Below, one piece after another: positions 1-8,820 of a DNA stretch of 64,000 bases. The notes under the pieces are model-generated. The model was not told the origin of the DNA, did not search any database, and worked only from the letters and a program-made list of their open reading frames with translations. Origin of the DNA: Porphyromonadaceae bacterium H1 (GTDB lineage Bacteria; Bacteroidota; Bacteroidia; Bacteroidales; Paludibacteraceae). The stretch is taken from positions 1 to 64,000 of the forward strand of contig BDEJ01000040.1 in assembly GCA_001653155.1 (NCBI GenBank), written 5' to 3'. Positions within the stretch are counted from its first letter, which is position 1. The number at the start of each line of letters is the position of its first letter. Made by a program: the position numbers and the translations under genes.

Positions 1-92
1 ATCAGGAGTAAAAAGTCAAGAGGATAAACTTTTTTACGCTCTATCCGTGGGTCCGGAACCATGCAAAGGCTTTCAAATAAAGAATCATACAT
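1..92 (-). CDS. ISAs1-family transposase, N-terminal 30 residues (cut by window edge)
   Basis: The visible protein begins MYDSLFESL and continues with MVPDPRIERKKVYPLDFLLL. The pattern of D-P-R followed about eight residues later by Y/P-L and a hydrophobic L-L-L stretch is typical of the N-terminal domain (DDE_Tnp_1-associated, PF13808) of ISAs1/H-repeat transposases. The frame is open to the window edge, so whether the transposase is intact is unknown. Its start lies about 67 bp inside the terminal repeat, which is normal for this family. Confidence 0.75.
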   Translation of the reverse strand, partial: MYDSLFESLCMVPDPRIERKKVYPLDFLLL

Positions 93-159
93 AACTAACA
101 GCTTATTTATTTAACGACTACAAAAATATATAGAAAGTCCTTTTAATGCGTCAGCCCTG
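1..159 (-). mobile_element. End of an ISAs1-family insertion sequence (partial)
   Basis: The outer end of an insertion sequence lies at about position 159, where the minus strand begins CAGGGCTGACGCATTAA. ISAs1-family elements characteristically start with CAGGGCTG. Inside this end, an open frame begins with ATG at 92 on the minus strand and runs off the window edge; its product looks like the N-terminus of an ISAs1 transposase. The other end of the element and the target-site duplication cannot be seen. The element inserted about 30 bp upstream of the porin promoter, which appears intact. Confidence 0.8.
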
Positions 160-190
160 GTAAACCTCCCGAAGGCTCACGTTTTTTTCG

Positions 191-198
191 TACTTTTG
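191..198 (+). promoter_or_regulatory. Bacteroidota -7 promoter box before the porin gene
   Basis: TACTTTTG matches the Bacteroidota sigma-ABfr -7 consensus TAnnTTTG. It lies 33 bp before the GTG start at 232 and outside the insertion sequence that ends at 159. Confidence 0.6.
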
Positions 199-231
199 CA
201 GACAGATAAATATGCACCATAAGAAAGTCGC

Positions 232-2115
232 GTGAAAAATACCTTCGTTTTACTATGCCTCATGCTGCTTCTCCCGGTCTATGCCCATGGAACGACCGAA
301 GAAACAAAGCAGCATCTGAAGACTTGGCACATTTCGGGGCCTCTCGCCGGAGCCGATAGCATTCCGCCCGACACGACCTACCTTAACTTTCCGGACAAAA
401 ACCCTATCGACAACTTCAGCATAGCAAATTCCTACAACGGAAATCTGGGATCACCCATACAATCGAAGCTATATTTCGACCGCCCTCAAAGTAACGATTT
501 CATGTTTTCGGATGCTTACTACCCCTACATACTTCAAACGGGCAAGCTAAACTTCTTCAACACCAAGAAACCATTCAGTAACATCAGCTACTACCAGGGA
601 GGCAGCAACTTCCGAAAAGAAGAAAACATTAATTTCCTCTTCACAGCCAACTTCGGCAAACGCATGAACTTCGGTACTACCTTGGACTACATACACGCTT
701 GGGGCGAATATAAAGACCAAAGTGCCAAGCGATTCAACGGATCGCTCTTCGGGAGTTTCGACGGAAAGCGTTACAAAGCGACCGGAGCAGTCATACTGAA
801 CAACATGGATAACTTCGAAAACGGAGGACTTGCCGATATTAGTTACATAACGAATCCCTCCGGAGTGGAAGCGAAAGACATGCCCACCAAAATGTCCGCC
901 TACTCGAAATATAAGTACAACTCTTTCTTCTACAACCACCAATACAGCATCGGTTTCGACAGAACGGTAAAGGTAAATGCGGATTCTTCCTATACGGAAC
1001 ACGTACCGGTTACACGCTTCTCGCATACACTGCAACTGGACGAAGCCAAGAAGCTCTACTACGAACCCTCGACAGTAACTGGCTTCTACGCCAATACTTA
1101 TTTTGACAAGCTGGCCTCGACAAAGGATACGGCAGCACTCCAGAACATCAGCAACACAATAGCCGTACACATGGAAGAGGAGTTTAACAAATGGATGCGA
1201 TTCGGACTGACGGCCTATTTGCAAGCCGAAACTCAATTATTCACTTACAATGTCGACACACTGATTGAAAAGAGTAGCTTCACAAACGTAAAACTGGGCG
1301 GCATCCTGTCGAAACAACGCGGACGCATCTTGCGCTATAACGCACAAGCCGAAATCGGGACATTGGGCTACAAAGCGGGCAACTTCTTGCTAAAAGCCAA
1401 TGCAGGAAGCTACTTCAAAATTTGGAAAGATAGTGTAATACTGCTTGCCAAAGGCTTTATGCGAAGTGATGTTCCGTCTTTCTTTTTACAAGCTTACAAC
1501 TCAAGGCATTTTCGCTGGCAAAACAGCTTCGGTGCCACATACCGTACACAGTTGTCGGGACAGCTGGCCATTCCCACAAGACGAAGTCTTTTCGAGCTAT
1601 CGGTCGAAAACATACACAATTATGTGTACTTCGATGCCCAAGGCATACCACAGCAATTTTCCGGTAGCATACAAGTTCTTTCCGCCAAATTGAAACAAGA
1701 TTTCCGCTTGGGAAGATTCGCACTGGAAAATCACATCGTGTATCAATTAAGTTCGCAGCAGGACATGCTCCCTCTGCCAAACTGGGCCCTATACCACAAC
1801 ATCTATTACTACGACAAATGGTTTAAGGTATTAAGCGTGCAAATGGGAGCCAACCTGCGTATGCATACGGCCTATTACGCCCCTTACTACATGCCGGCAA
1901 CGGGTCAGTTCATCGTACAAAACAAGACACTGATCGGAAATTTCCCGGTGTTAAACCTGTATCTGAATTTTCACCTGAAACAAACCCGCTTCTTTTTGCA
2001 GTACTACCATTTCAATCAACAATTCACCAAAGGGGGAAATTACTTCTCCATGCCGGATTATCCCCTCAATCCGACCATATTCAAAACCGGCATATCGTGG
2101 AACTTCTACGATTGA
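232..2115 (+). CDS. Putative outer-membrane porin (PF14121-like)
   Basis: A 627-residue beta-barrel protein of the Bacteroidota putative porin family, expected in the outer membrane. It starts at GTG 232 with a classical signal peptide (MKNTFVLLCLMLLLPVYA). A nearby ATG at 212 is followed by an in-frame stop, which supports the GTG start. The body is rich in aromatic and polar alternating strands and ends in F-Y-D, typical of a barrel C-terminus. The transported substrate is not known. The next gene follows after 48 bp in the same direction and could be co-transcribed. Confidence 0.75.
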   Translation: MKNTFVLLCLMLLLPVYAHGTTEETKQHLKTWHISGPLAGADSIPPDTTYLNFPDKNPIDNFSIANSYNGNLGSPIQSKLYFDRPQSNDFMFSDAYYPYILQTGKLNFFNTKKPFSNISYYQGGSNFRKEENINFLFTANFGKRMNFGTTLDYIHAWGEYKDQSAKRFNGSLFGSFDGKRYKATGAVILNNMDNFENGGLADISYITNPSGVEAKDMPTKMSAYSKYKYNSFFYNHQYSIGFDRTVKVNADSSYTEHVPVTRFSHTLQLDEAKKLYYEPSTVTGFYANTYFDKLASTKDTAALQNISNTIAVHMEEEFNKWMRFGLTAYLQAETQLFTYNVDTLIEKSSFTNVKLGGILSKQRGRILRYNAQAEIGTLGYKAGNFLLKANAGSYFKIWKDSVILLAKGFMRSDVPSFFLQAYNSRHFRWQNSFGATYRTQLSGQLAIPTRRSLFELSVENIHNYVYFDAQGIPQQFSGSIQVLSAKLKQDFRLGRFALENHIVYQLSSQQDMLPLPNWALYHNIYYYDKWFKVLSVQMGANLRMHTAYYAPYYMPATGQFIVQNKTLIGNFPVLNLYLNFHLKQTRFFLQYYHFNQQFTKGGNYFSMPDYPLNPTIFKTGISWNFYD

Positions 2116-2163
2116 ACCGGAAAGAGATGCAGCCTCACTCCCTCGAATATCAAGCCCTGCCTT

Positions 2164-2961
2164 ATGAGAAAGTACAAACGCAGTTTCCTTATCCTCTCCG
2201 TCCTCCTGATAGTCGGTATTTCTATTTTCTCCGGTATCAAATACCTCTATACAGGCCGGGATTTACCACAAATAAAGCGGTCGGGATATTTGCGTGTGGT
2301 TTTCGAGCGGGATCCATGGGGCGCTATGCCGGTCGGTGACAGTCTCATCGGGTTTCAGTACGAATTGGCGAAGGCCTTTGCCGACAGTCTCGGCCTCAGA
2401 TTGAAAGTCCGCTTCGAACGGACCGATCACAGACGAAACCGTATCCTTGCTCTGATAGACGGCAAATGCGACTTGGTAGCCGATTACATACCCCGCACAA
2501 GCGGCTGCCCTGAAAAATTACTGCTATCCGCTCCGCTCGCTCTGGCACGACAGATGCTGCTTCAGCCTTCCGGAAAAGGAAAGACAAACCGACAATCCGA
2601 ATTGGCAAACGACACCCTCTACCTGCCCGAAGGCTCGCATTACAGCATGCGGATACAACACCTTTCCGAAGAATTGGCATTGCCTGTGCACAGTGTAGAA
2701 CTGGAAGGTAAATCGGCGGAGGATGTGGCAGCCTTAATATCCGAAGGTAAAATTGCATACGGCGTATGCAACGAGATAGAAGCCCGCCGTTTGCTGCGAA
2801 AATATCCGAAGTTGGACGCATCGCTCCCCCTGGGTTTCGAGCAGGAATATTGCTGGGGGCTACACGCCAATTCCGTCCTGCTGATGGAGCAGCTCAATAG
2901 TTTTCTGAAAGACATGGTAGACAGCAAAACCTATTGGAGCATATACAAAAAATACCTTTAA
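2164..2961 (+). CDS. Membrane-anchored periplasmic solute-binding protein, family 3 type
   Basis: A 265-residue protein with one N-terminal membrane segment (residues about 8-27) followed by a single SBP_bac_3-type domain. The region GYLRVVFERDPWGAMP and the later GFQYELAKAFADSLG match the start of family-3 binding proteins and of the N-terminal half of MltF-type lytic transglycosylases. The lytic transglycosylase domain of MltF is absent: the protein stops after the binding domain. No ABC permease or ATPase is next to it, so a sensing or regulatory role is as likely as transport. It sits between the porin and metA, 30 bp before the latter. Confidence 0.65.
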   Translation: MRKYKRSFLILSVLLIVGISIFSGIKYLYTGRDLPQIKRSGYLRVVFERDPWGAMPVGDSLIGFQYELAKAFADSLGLRLKVRFERTDHRRNRILALIDGKCDLVADYIPRTSGCPEKLLLSAPLALARQMLLQPSGKGKTNRQSELANDTLYLPEGSHYSMRIQHLSEELALPVHSVELEGKSAEDVAALISEGKIAYGVCNEIEARRLLRKYPKLDASLPLGFEQEYCWGLHANSVLLMEQLNSFLKDMVDSKTYWSIYKKYL

Positions 2962-2991
2962 TCCGCGGAAGAGCGAAAAACAGCCCTCGAC

Positions 2992-3909
2992 ATGCCTTTA
3001 AATATTCCCGTACAATTACCCGCTGTGGATATACTCCGCAAAGAGAATATATTCGTGATGGATTCGGAACGTGCCTCCAATCAGGAAATCAGGCCGTTGA
3101 AAATCGTCATTCTAAACCTCATGCCGCTAAAAATCGTAACCGAAACAGACCTCATACGCCTGCTTTCGAACTCACCGCTGCAAATTGAGGTGGATTTTAT
3201 GCATCTGGAGAGCCACAATCCCAAAAACACTCCTGCGGAACACATGGCGGCTTTTTATAAAACCTTTTCGCAGATAAGCAAACAAAACTACGATGGCATG
3301 ATCGTTACCGGCGCTCCCGTAGAGCAAATGCAGTTCGAAGAGGTTGCTTACTGGCCTGAAATCGTCCGGATATTCGATTGGGCACGAAATCACGTCACCT
3401 CTACCCTATTCATCTGCTGGGCGGCTCAGGCAGGACTTTACCACCACTACAGCATACCGAAATATCCTCTGAAAGAAAAACTCTTCGGCGTGTTCAAGCA
3501 TACCGTAAACGAGCCTCTCAACCCTATTTTCAGGGGTTTCGACGACGAGTTTTACGTACCTCACAGCCGCTACAGCGAGCTGCGTGCCGAGGACATAGCA
3601 CGTAATCCCGCATTACGGATTCTCTCCCAATCGGAAGAAGCCGGCGTGTATATTGTTGCAGCACGCGAGGGTCGCGAGTTTTTTATCACCGGACATTCCG
3701 AATATTCGGCCAACACCCTGCACGAGGAATACCTCCGAGACAAGGCCAAAAACCTGCCGATAGCCATACCACGCAATTACTATCGAAACGACCGACCCGA
3801 AGAACAACCCTTGGTACGCTGGAAGAGTCATGCGAACATGCTTTTCACCAATTGGCTGAACTACTTCGTATACCAGGAGACACCCTACGACCTCAAAAAC
3901 ATCCATTAA
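2992..3909 (+). CDS. metA: Homoserine O-acyltransferase (MetA/MetAA type)
   Basis: A 305-residue MetA-family enzyme that acylates homoserine, the first committed step of methionine synthesis, in the cytoplasm. The catalytic cysteine is Cys142 in FICWAAQAG, and the His235/Glu237 pair is in TGHSEYS, matching E. coli numbering. Residue 111 is Glu (GAPVE), whereas the succinyl-specific E. coli enzyme has Gly. Work on the Bacillus cereus enzyme linked Glu111 to acetyl-CoA use, so O-acetylhomoserine is the predicted product. Full length. No other methionine genes are adjacent. Confidence 0.93.
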   Translation: MPLNIPVQLPAVDILRKENIFVMDSERASNQEIRPLKIVILNLMPLKIVTETDLIRLLSNSPLQIEVDFMHLESHNPKNTPAEHMAAFYKTFSQISKQNYDGMIVTGAPVEQMQFEEVAYWPEIVRIFDWARNHVTSTLFICWAAQAGLYHHYSIPKYPLKEKLFGVFKHTVNEPLNPIFRGFDDEFYVPHSRYSELRAEDIARNPALRILSQSEEAGVYIVAAREGREFFITGHSEYSANTLHEEYLRDKAKNLPIAIPRNYYRNDRPEEQPLVRWKSHANMLFTNWLNYFVYQETPYDLKNIH

Positions 3910-3977
3910 AAGTATCTATTTTCAATCGGGAGCAAGTATCGCTAAAAATAGGGATTGCAGATTTCGAAAATCATCCG

Positions 3978-3985
3978 TATTTTTG
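3978..3985 (+). promoter_or_regulatory. -7 promoter box before the His-rich small protein
   Basis: TATTTTTG matches TAnnTTTG. It overlaps an upstream TTG at 3983, so that TTG cannot be the start; ATG 4001 follows with a very short leader. Confidence 0.6.
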
Positions 3986-4000
3986 CCGGCCGAAAGAAGA

Positions 4001-4369
4001 ATGAAGTTCAGAAATCCGAACATAGTATCCCTGTTGCGCCTGCTGGTGCTTCTGCTTTTCGTAAGTTATTACGGGAACGCGACCATGTTCTATCACAGTC
4101 ACATGGTAGAGGGGCGCTTAGTAGCACACTCACACTGGTTCTGGGGATTTACAAACGACGAACCCGTACAGTCCCATTCGCACACGGAACAAAGCTACGT
4201 GTTGATTCATTTTCTGAACAACATCTGTATCGACGATTTCACTTTTCAAATCCAGATAACGGATCCACTACCCTCCTTGGAGTGGATAACAGCCGATTAT
4301 CTTCCGGCGGCTCCCTGTACGGAATCCTGCAAAGGAGTTCATTTGCGTGCACCGCCCGCTACTTGCTGA
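4001..4369 (+). CDS. Small His-rich exported/membrane protein
   Basis: A 122-residue protein with a hydrophobic N-terminal segment (residues about 8-24: LLRLLVLLLFVSYYG). It is followed by a His-rich stretch: YHSH, AHSH and QSHSH within about 35 residues. Two cysteines lie near the C-terminus (APCTESC) and one at the very end (PATC). Such clusters are suited to binding a transition metal. It lies upstream of a TonB-dependent receptor in the same orientation, so a role in metal capture or sensing for that receptor is a reasonable guess. I do not recognise the family with certainty; the short start at 4001 is chosen because of the promoter box at 3978. Confidence 0.55.
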   Translation: MKFRNPNIVSLLRLLVLLLFVSYYGNATMFYHSHMVEGRLVAHSHWFWGFTNDEPVQSHSHTEQSYVLIHFLNNICIDDFTFQIQITDPLPSLEWITADYLPAAPCTESCKGVHLRAPPATC

Positions 4370-4658
4370 TTCTCTCTCCTACACACAAAAATTACACAGC
4401 CCGAAAACGCTCACGTAAGGCTAAACCCAATCGAGAGCTGAAAGGGAAGGCTACATGCTAAAGAAAGGACTCTTTGTTTACGTTACAAAGACGAGAGCCC
4501 GTCCCAGCGAACCAACAGCCGAAAAAATAACAACTAATAGCGATTAACGGACTTTATCCACAACAGAAATCCAATCAGTGAGGAAAGTAGTTGAGACGGT
4601 CTGCAATACACAACAACACAAATTATTTATTAACAAATCAATTTATAAAACCATCAAA

Positions 4659-7013
4659 ATGAAAACCCTACTTAAATACAGTTTATGTGCCGCCCTGTTT
4701 CTATGCAGTGTGCAACTGAAGGCGGAAAGCGCTTCCGAAAGCCAAGCTCCGCGTATTACCACCGATGCCAATATCGTAGGTGATGTAAAAGATTCGCAAA
4801 CAGGGAAACACCTTCCCTTCATCAACATCTCCATCCTCAACAGTGTTATCAGGACTTCGACAGATGCCACCGGGCATTACTTCCTGAAAAACCTTCCTGT
4901 GGGGAAACACCGCATCAAAGCCAGTGCCGTAGGCTATCGCAGCATCGAAAAGGAAATAACGACAAAAGCCGGTGAGATATTGGAAGTGAATTTTGTACTC
5001 GAAGAGGAAAACCTGTCGCTGAACGAAGTGGTGGTGAGTGCCAACCGAAACGAAAGCGAACGCAAAGAAGCTGCTGTAGTGGTAGGGGTTCTGAATCCCA
5101 AGCTCTTTGCAGCTACGAACGCAGTCTGCCTGTCGCAAGGACTCAATTTCCAGCCGGGAGTACGTATGGAGACCAACTGTCAAAACTGTGGTTTCTCGCA
5201 AGTGCGCATCAACGGACTGGAAGGGCCCTACTCGCAGATACTCATTGACAGCCGGCCCATATTCAGCGCCTTGAGCGGAGTGTACGGATTGGAACAAATT
5301 CCCGTTAACATGATCGAACGCGTGGAAGTCGTACGCGGAGGCGGTTCGGCCTTATACGGCGCCAATGCCATAGCCGGAACCATCAACATCATCACCAAAG
5401 AAGCCGCTACCAACTCATTCTCAGCCGGATACAACCTGGAGTATCCCGGAGGGAAAACACCCGACCACGTAGCCAACTTTAACGCCTCGATAGTAAGCGA
5501 CGACAACAAAGCGGGACTCTACCTCTATGGAAGCCATCGCGACCGGACAGGCTACGACCACGACAACGACGGTTTTACCGAACTGCCCGAACTGAAAAAT
5601 ACTTCTATCGGCATACGCTCTTATTACCGTATCAACTCCCAAAGTAAACTCAGCCTCGAGTATCACAACTTGAACGAATTCCGTCGCGGAGGAAACAAGC
5701 TGAACAAACCGGCCCATGAAGCCGAAATTGCCGAGCAGCTCAACCACGATACTAACGGAGGAAGCATCGCTTACAACTGGTTCTCGCCCGACGGCAAACA
5801 GCGCGTAAATGCATACAGTTCCTTACAACACGTATACCGCAAGAGTTATTACGGAGGTCTGGGCGGCAATACGGCAGCCGACTCGCTGGCTGCACTCAAC
5901 GCATACGGATACACAAGCAATCTTACCTCGGTATCCGGAGCCCAATACAGTCTGAATATCGACCGCTTGCTCTTCATGCCCGCCACCCTGACCGCAGGAG
6001 GTGAATATCAATACGACATGATCGATGATAACATGCCGGCCTACCGTAGCGAAGCCCTGCACCAGAAAACCCACGTAGCCGGATTATTCATCCAAAACGA
6101 ATGGAAAAACAACCGCTGGGCGATCTTGCTGGGCGCTCGAGCCGACAAGCACAACTTGCTGGAAAGGCCCGTTATAAGCCCACGAGTCAATATTAAGTTC
6201 AACATTCTGCCCGACCTGCATCTGCGCACTTCTTACTCGTCCGGATTCCGGGCTCCGCAAACTTTCGACGAAGACCTCCACATTTCCTTCCTCGGAGGCG
6301 AAGGAGTAATCGTACAAAATGCTCCGGGACTGAAGCCGGAATTTTCCAACAGCTTCAGCGCTTCACTCGACTACTACTTCAACATCGGACGCACTCAGGC
6401 TAACATCCTCCTCGAAGGCTTCCACACGCGTATAAACGATACTTTTGTGAAAGTGCCCACCACCAATGCCGAAGGAAACCCGATCGAAGAGCGTCGGAAC
6501 GGGCATCAGGCAAGCGTATCGGGAATTAACATAGAAGGGAAAATAGCCCCTTCGCGCATGCTGCAATTCCAATTCGGATATACCTATCAACAAAGTCTTT
6601 ACAGTGAGGCACAAGCCTGGATAGACGACAGCAAGTATGCCCCTGAAAAGCGCATGTTACGCACACCAGACAACTACGGATATTACAGCTTGATGCTCGA
6701 ACCTCTGAAACGCCTTCAAATATCAGCTACCGGAACTTATACGGGCAGCATGCTCGTTCCTCACATGGCCGGATACATAGCCGAAAGCCGGCTCGAAAGC
6801 ACTCCTCAGTTCTTCGATGCTACCCTGAAGGCATCTTACGACATCGAACTGAACGGTATCGACTTGCAATTGGGCGCCGGAGTGAAAAATATCTTCGACA
6901 GTTACCAGCGCGACTTCGATCAAGGCCCCAACCGGGACTCGGCCTACATCTACGGACCGGGACAGCCTCGAAGCTTCTTCTTCTCCATCAAATTGGGTAA
7001 CATCGGAGGCTAA
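4659..7013 (+). CDS. TonB-dependent receptor with N-terminal carboxypeptidase-like domain and Cys pair
   Basis: A 784-residue outer-membrane receptor. The chosen ATG at 4659 gives a clean signal peptide (MKTLLKYSLCAALFLCSVQLKA). Residues about 38-115 form a CarboxypepD_reg-like beta-sandwich, followed by a TonB-box-like LNEVVVSANR, a plug with VEVVRGGGSALYGANAIAGTINI, and a C-terminal barrel ending in phenylalanine-rich strands. An unusual NCQNCG motif (Cys174, Cys177) lies in the plug. The related ferric/metal and colicin-type receptors take up metal chelates or haem; with the His-rich neighbour upstream, metal uptake is inferred. It is not a SusC: no SusD follows. Confidence 0.85.
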   Translation: MKTLLKYSLCAALFLCSVQLKAESASESQAPRITTDANIVGDVKDSQTGKHLPFINISILNSVIRTSTDATGHYFLKNLPVGKHRIKASAVGYRSIEKEITTKAGEILEVNFVLEEENLSLNEVVVSANRNESERKEAAVVVGVLNPKLFAATNAVCLSQGLNFQPGVRMETNCQNCGFSQVRINGLEGPYSQILIDSRPIFSALSGVYGLEQIPVNMIERVEVVRGGGSALYGANAIAGTINIITKEAATNSFSAGYNLEYPGGKTPDHVANFNASIVSDDNKAGLYLYGSHRDRTGYDHDNDGFTELPELKNTSIGIRSYYRINSQSKLSLEYHNLNEFRRGGNKLNKPAHEAEIAEQLNHDTNGGSIAYNWFSPDGKQRVNAYSSLQHVYRKSYYGGLGGNTAADSLAALNAYGYTSNLTSVSGAQYSLNIDRLLFMPATLTAGGEYQYDMIDDNMPAYRSEALHQKTHVAGLFIQNEWKNNRWAILLGARADKHNLLERPVISPRVNIKFNILPDLHLRTSYSSGFRAPQTFDEDLHISFLGGEGVIVQNAPGLKPEFSNSFSASLDYYFNIGRTQANILLEGFHTRINDTFVKVPTTNAEGNPIEERRNGHQASVSGINIEGKIAPSRMLQFQFGYTYQQSLYSEAQAWIDDSKYAPEKRMLRTPDNYGYYSLMLEPLKRLQISATGTYTGSMLVPHMAGYIAESRLESTPQFFDATLKASYDIELNGIDLQLGAGVKNIFDSYQRDFDQGPNRDSAYIYGPGQPRSFFFSIKLGNIGG

Positions 7014-7062
7014 GGGAGCAATCCGCTGCATACCGAAGCTATTCCCCAAAGCTTCGTCCAGC

Positions 7063-7101
7063 AAAAACCGGCTTGCGGCATTTGTCACAAGCCGGTTTTT
7101 T
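7063..7101 (+). terminator. Rho-independent terminator after the TonB receptor
   Basis: AAAAACCGGCTTG at 7063-7075 pairs with CAAGCCGGTTTTT at 7088-7100, followed by more T. A smaller hairpin (CGAAGC...GCTTCG, 7034-7056) precedes it. The stem is flanked by A and T runs and could work in both directions. Confidence 0.85.
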
Positions 7102-7168
7102 CTTTCGAGCATTTGCAAGAAATGCTGTTTTTTCAGCCTCTCCTGAACGGCTATGTATGTTTTTTTAT

Positions 7169-7176
7169 TACCTTTG
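7169..7176 (+). promoter_or_regulatory. -7 promoter box before the MBL hydrolase
   Basis: TACCTTTG matches the -7 consensus exactly and lies 23 bp before the ATG at 7200. It rules out in-frame starts further upstream. Confidence 0.7.
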
Positions 7177-7199
7177 CGGAACGAAAAAAAGGAAGCATA

Positions 7200-8009
7200 A
7201 TGGACAGCTTGCATTTTCAGTGTTTCGGTACGGGTAGCAGCGGCAACAGCTACTACGTAGGGCACGCAGGAGGAGGTATCCTGGTGGATGCCGGCCTGAG
7301 TATGCGTCACATCCGCCGAAGCCTTAAAGCCATCGGAGTGTCCATGGCGTCCATCCAAGCCGTTTTTGTAACACACGACCATACGGATCACATCAAATCG
7401 GTCGGGGCCCTCAGTACGAGTTTCGGCATTCCCGTGTATGCCACGCCCAAGGTACACGCCGGCATCGAGAGCAACTACCGTGTTACGCAGAAAATCGGCG
7501 CGGGAAAACGCTTTATTCAAGCCGGCGACAGCCTCGAACTGGGCGGTCTGCACATCACGGCCTTCCCTGTGTCGCACGATGCCAGCGAATGTGTAGGCTA
7601 CAGCATCGCCTACGCCGGAAAACGCCTGACCATAGCCACCGACTTGGGATACGTCAACCACGAGGCGGCGCAACTCCTCGGCCAAGCCGATTACATCGTC
7701 ATCGAAGCCAATTACGACGAGGAAATGCTCCGCCGGGGCCCCTACCCCCTCAGGCTTCAGGAACGCATCCGCAGCAACAGCGGTCACCTGAGCAACCGTC
7801 AAGCAGCCTGCTTTCTGGCCGAGAATTACAACAAACGCCTGAAAAGCATCTTCCTCTGCCATCTCAGCCGCGAAAACAACACACCGGCACAAGCTTACAG
7901 CACGGTGAAAGAGGAGTTGGAAGCCAGACAAATCATCGTAGGGCGCGACGTGGAAGTCATCCCTCTCGAACGCCTCAGTCCTTCGAAATTCTACATATTC
8001 GCCTCCTGA
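7200..8009 (+). CDS. MBL-fold metallo-hydrolase, YycJ/WalJ type
   Basis: A 269-residue cytoplasmic metallo-beta-lactamase-fold hydrolase. The metal-binding motif is THDHTDH (His59, His61, Asp63, His64), with a further histidine in FPVSHDASE and a C-terminal FLCHLSRENN. The N-terminal FGTGSSGNSYYV is typical of the YycJ/WalJ group, proposed to be exonucleases. The start at 7200 is fixed by the promoter box at 7169. It is followed after 25 bp by the glycosyltransferase gene and probably heads a three-gene operon ending with pyrC. Confidence 0.85.
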   Translation: MDSLHFQCFGTGSSGNSYYVGHAGGGILVDAGLSMRHIRRSLKAIGVSMASIQAVFVTHDHTDHIKSVGALSTSFGIPVYATPKVHAGIESNYRVTQKIGAGKRFIQAGDSLELGGLHITAFPVSHDASECVGYSIAYAGKRLTIATDLGYVNHEAAQLLGQADYIVIEANYDEEMLRRGPYPLRLQERIRSNSGHLSNRQAACFLAENYNKRLKSIFLCHLSRENNTPAQAYSTVKEELEARQIIVGRDVEVIPLERLSPSKFYIFAS

Positions 8010-8034
8010 TAACACAGCCAAAAACACCCATACC

Positions 8035-8784
8035 ATGCCTTCGAAATTAGTCATCATCCCAACCTACAACGAAAAAGAAAACATCGAGAACATCATCCGT
8101 GCCGTTGTGGCACAACCCATCGATTGCCACATCCTGATTATCGATGACGGGTCGCCCGACGGTACGGCAGCCATCGTACAAAATCTCCAAAAGGAATTCG
8201 AAGGACGTCTCTTTCTCCTCCAGCGTAGCGGTAAACTCGGACTGGGTACGGCCTACCTCGCAGGCTTCCGCTGGGGACTCGAACACGGCTACGAATACCT
8301 CTTCGAGATGGATGCCGACTTCTCGCACAACCCCGACGACCTGCCTCGTCTCTACCGGGCTTGTGCGGATGAAGGGGCCGACTTGGCCATCGGATCCCGC
8401 TACATCAGCGGCGTGAATGTGGTAAACTGGCCCATGAGCCGTGTACTGATGTCCTACTACGCATCGCGCTACGTACGCTTCATACTTGGGATGAAGATAG
8501 CCGACACCACGGCCGGATTCAAATGCTACCGCCGCCAAACCCTCGAAACTATCGAGCTTGACCGCATCCGCTTCAAAGGATACGCCTTCCAAATAGAAAT
8601 GAAATTCACAGCCTACAAATGTGGCTTCAAGCTACGCGAAGTACCCATCATTTTCATCAACCGCGAGCTGGGCACTTCCAAAATGAGCGGAGGCATCTTC
8701 GGCGAGGCCTTCCTCGGCGTCATACAGCTCAAACTGAGCAGTTACTTCCGTCGCTATCCCCAAAAGCCTCAAGCCGCTTCATAA
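8035..8784 (+). CDS. Polyprenol monophosphomannose synthase (DPM1-like GT2)
   Basis: A 249-residue family GT2 glycosyltransferase similar to dolichol-phosphate mannose synthase. It would move mannose (or another hexose) from a nucleotide sugar to a polyprenyl phosphate at the cytoplasmic membrane face. Motifs: IPTYNEKENIE at the N-terminus, DDGSPDGT, the metal-binding MDADFSHNPDD and GSRYISG. There are no C-terminal membrane segments, so it is the short soluble type. It lies between the MBL hydrolase and pyrC with gaps of 25 and 36 bp. Confidence 0.88.
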   Translation: MPSKLVIIPTYNEKENIENIIRAVVAQPIDCHILIIDDGSPDGTAAIVQNLQKEFEGRLFLLQRSGKLGLGTAYLAGFRWGLEHGYEYLFEMDADFSHNPDDLPRLYRACADEGADLAIGSRYISGVNVVNWPMSRVLMSYYASRYVRFILGMKIADTTAGFKCYRRQTLETIELDRIRFKGYAFQIEMKFTAYKCGFKLREVPIIFINRELGTSKMSGGIFGEAFLGVIQLKLSSYFRRYPQKPQAAS

Positions 8785-8820
8785 GCGTCGCAAGGCAACA
8801 ATACAGTAAACCTCAAAAAT

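Noticed and set aside
6723-8057. 444-codon open frame on the minus strand
   Set aside because: Spans the end of the TonB receptor, a terminator and the MBL hydrolase in antisense; biologically implausible.
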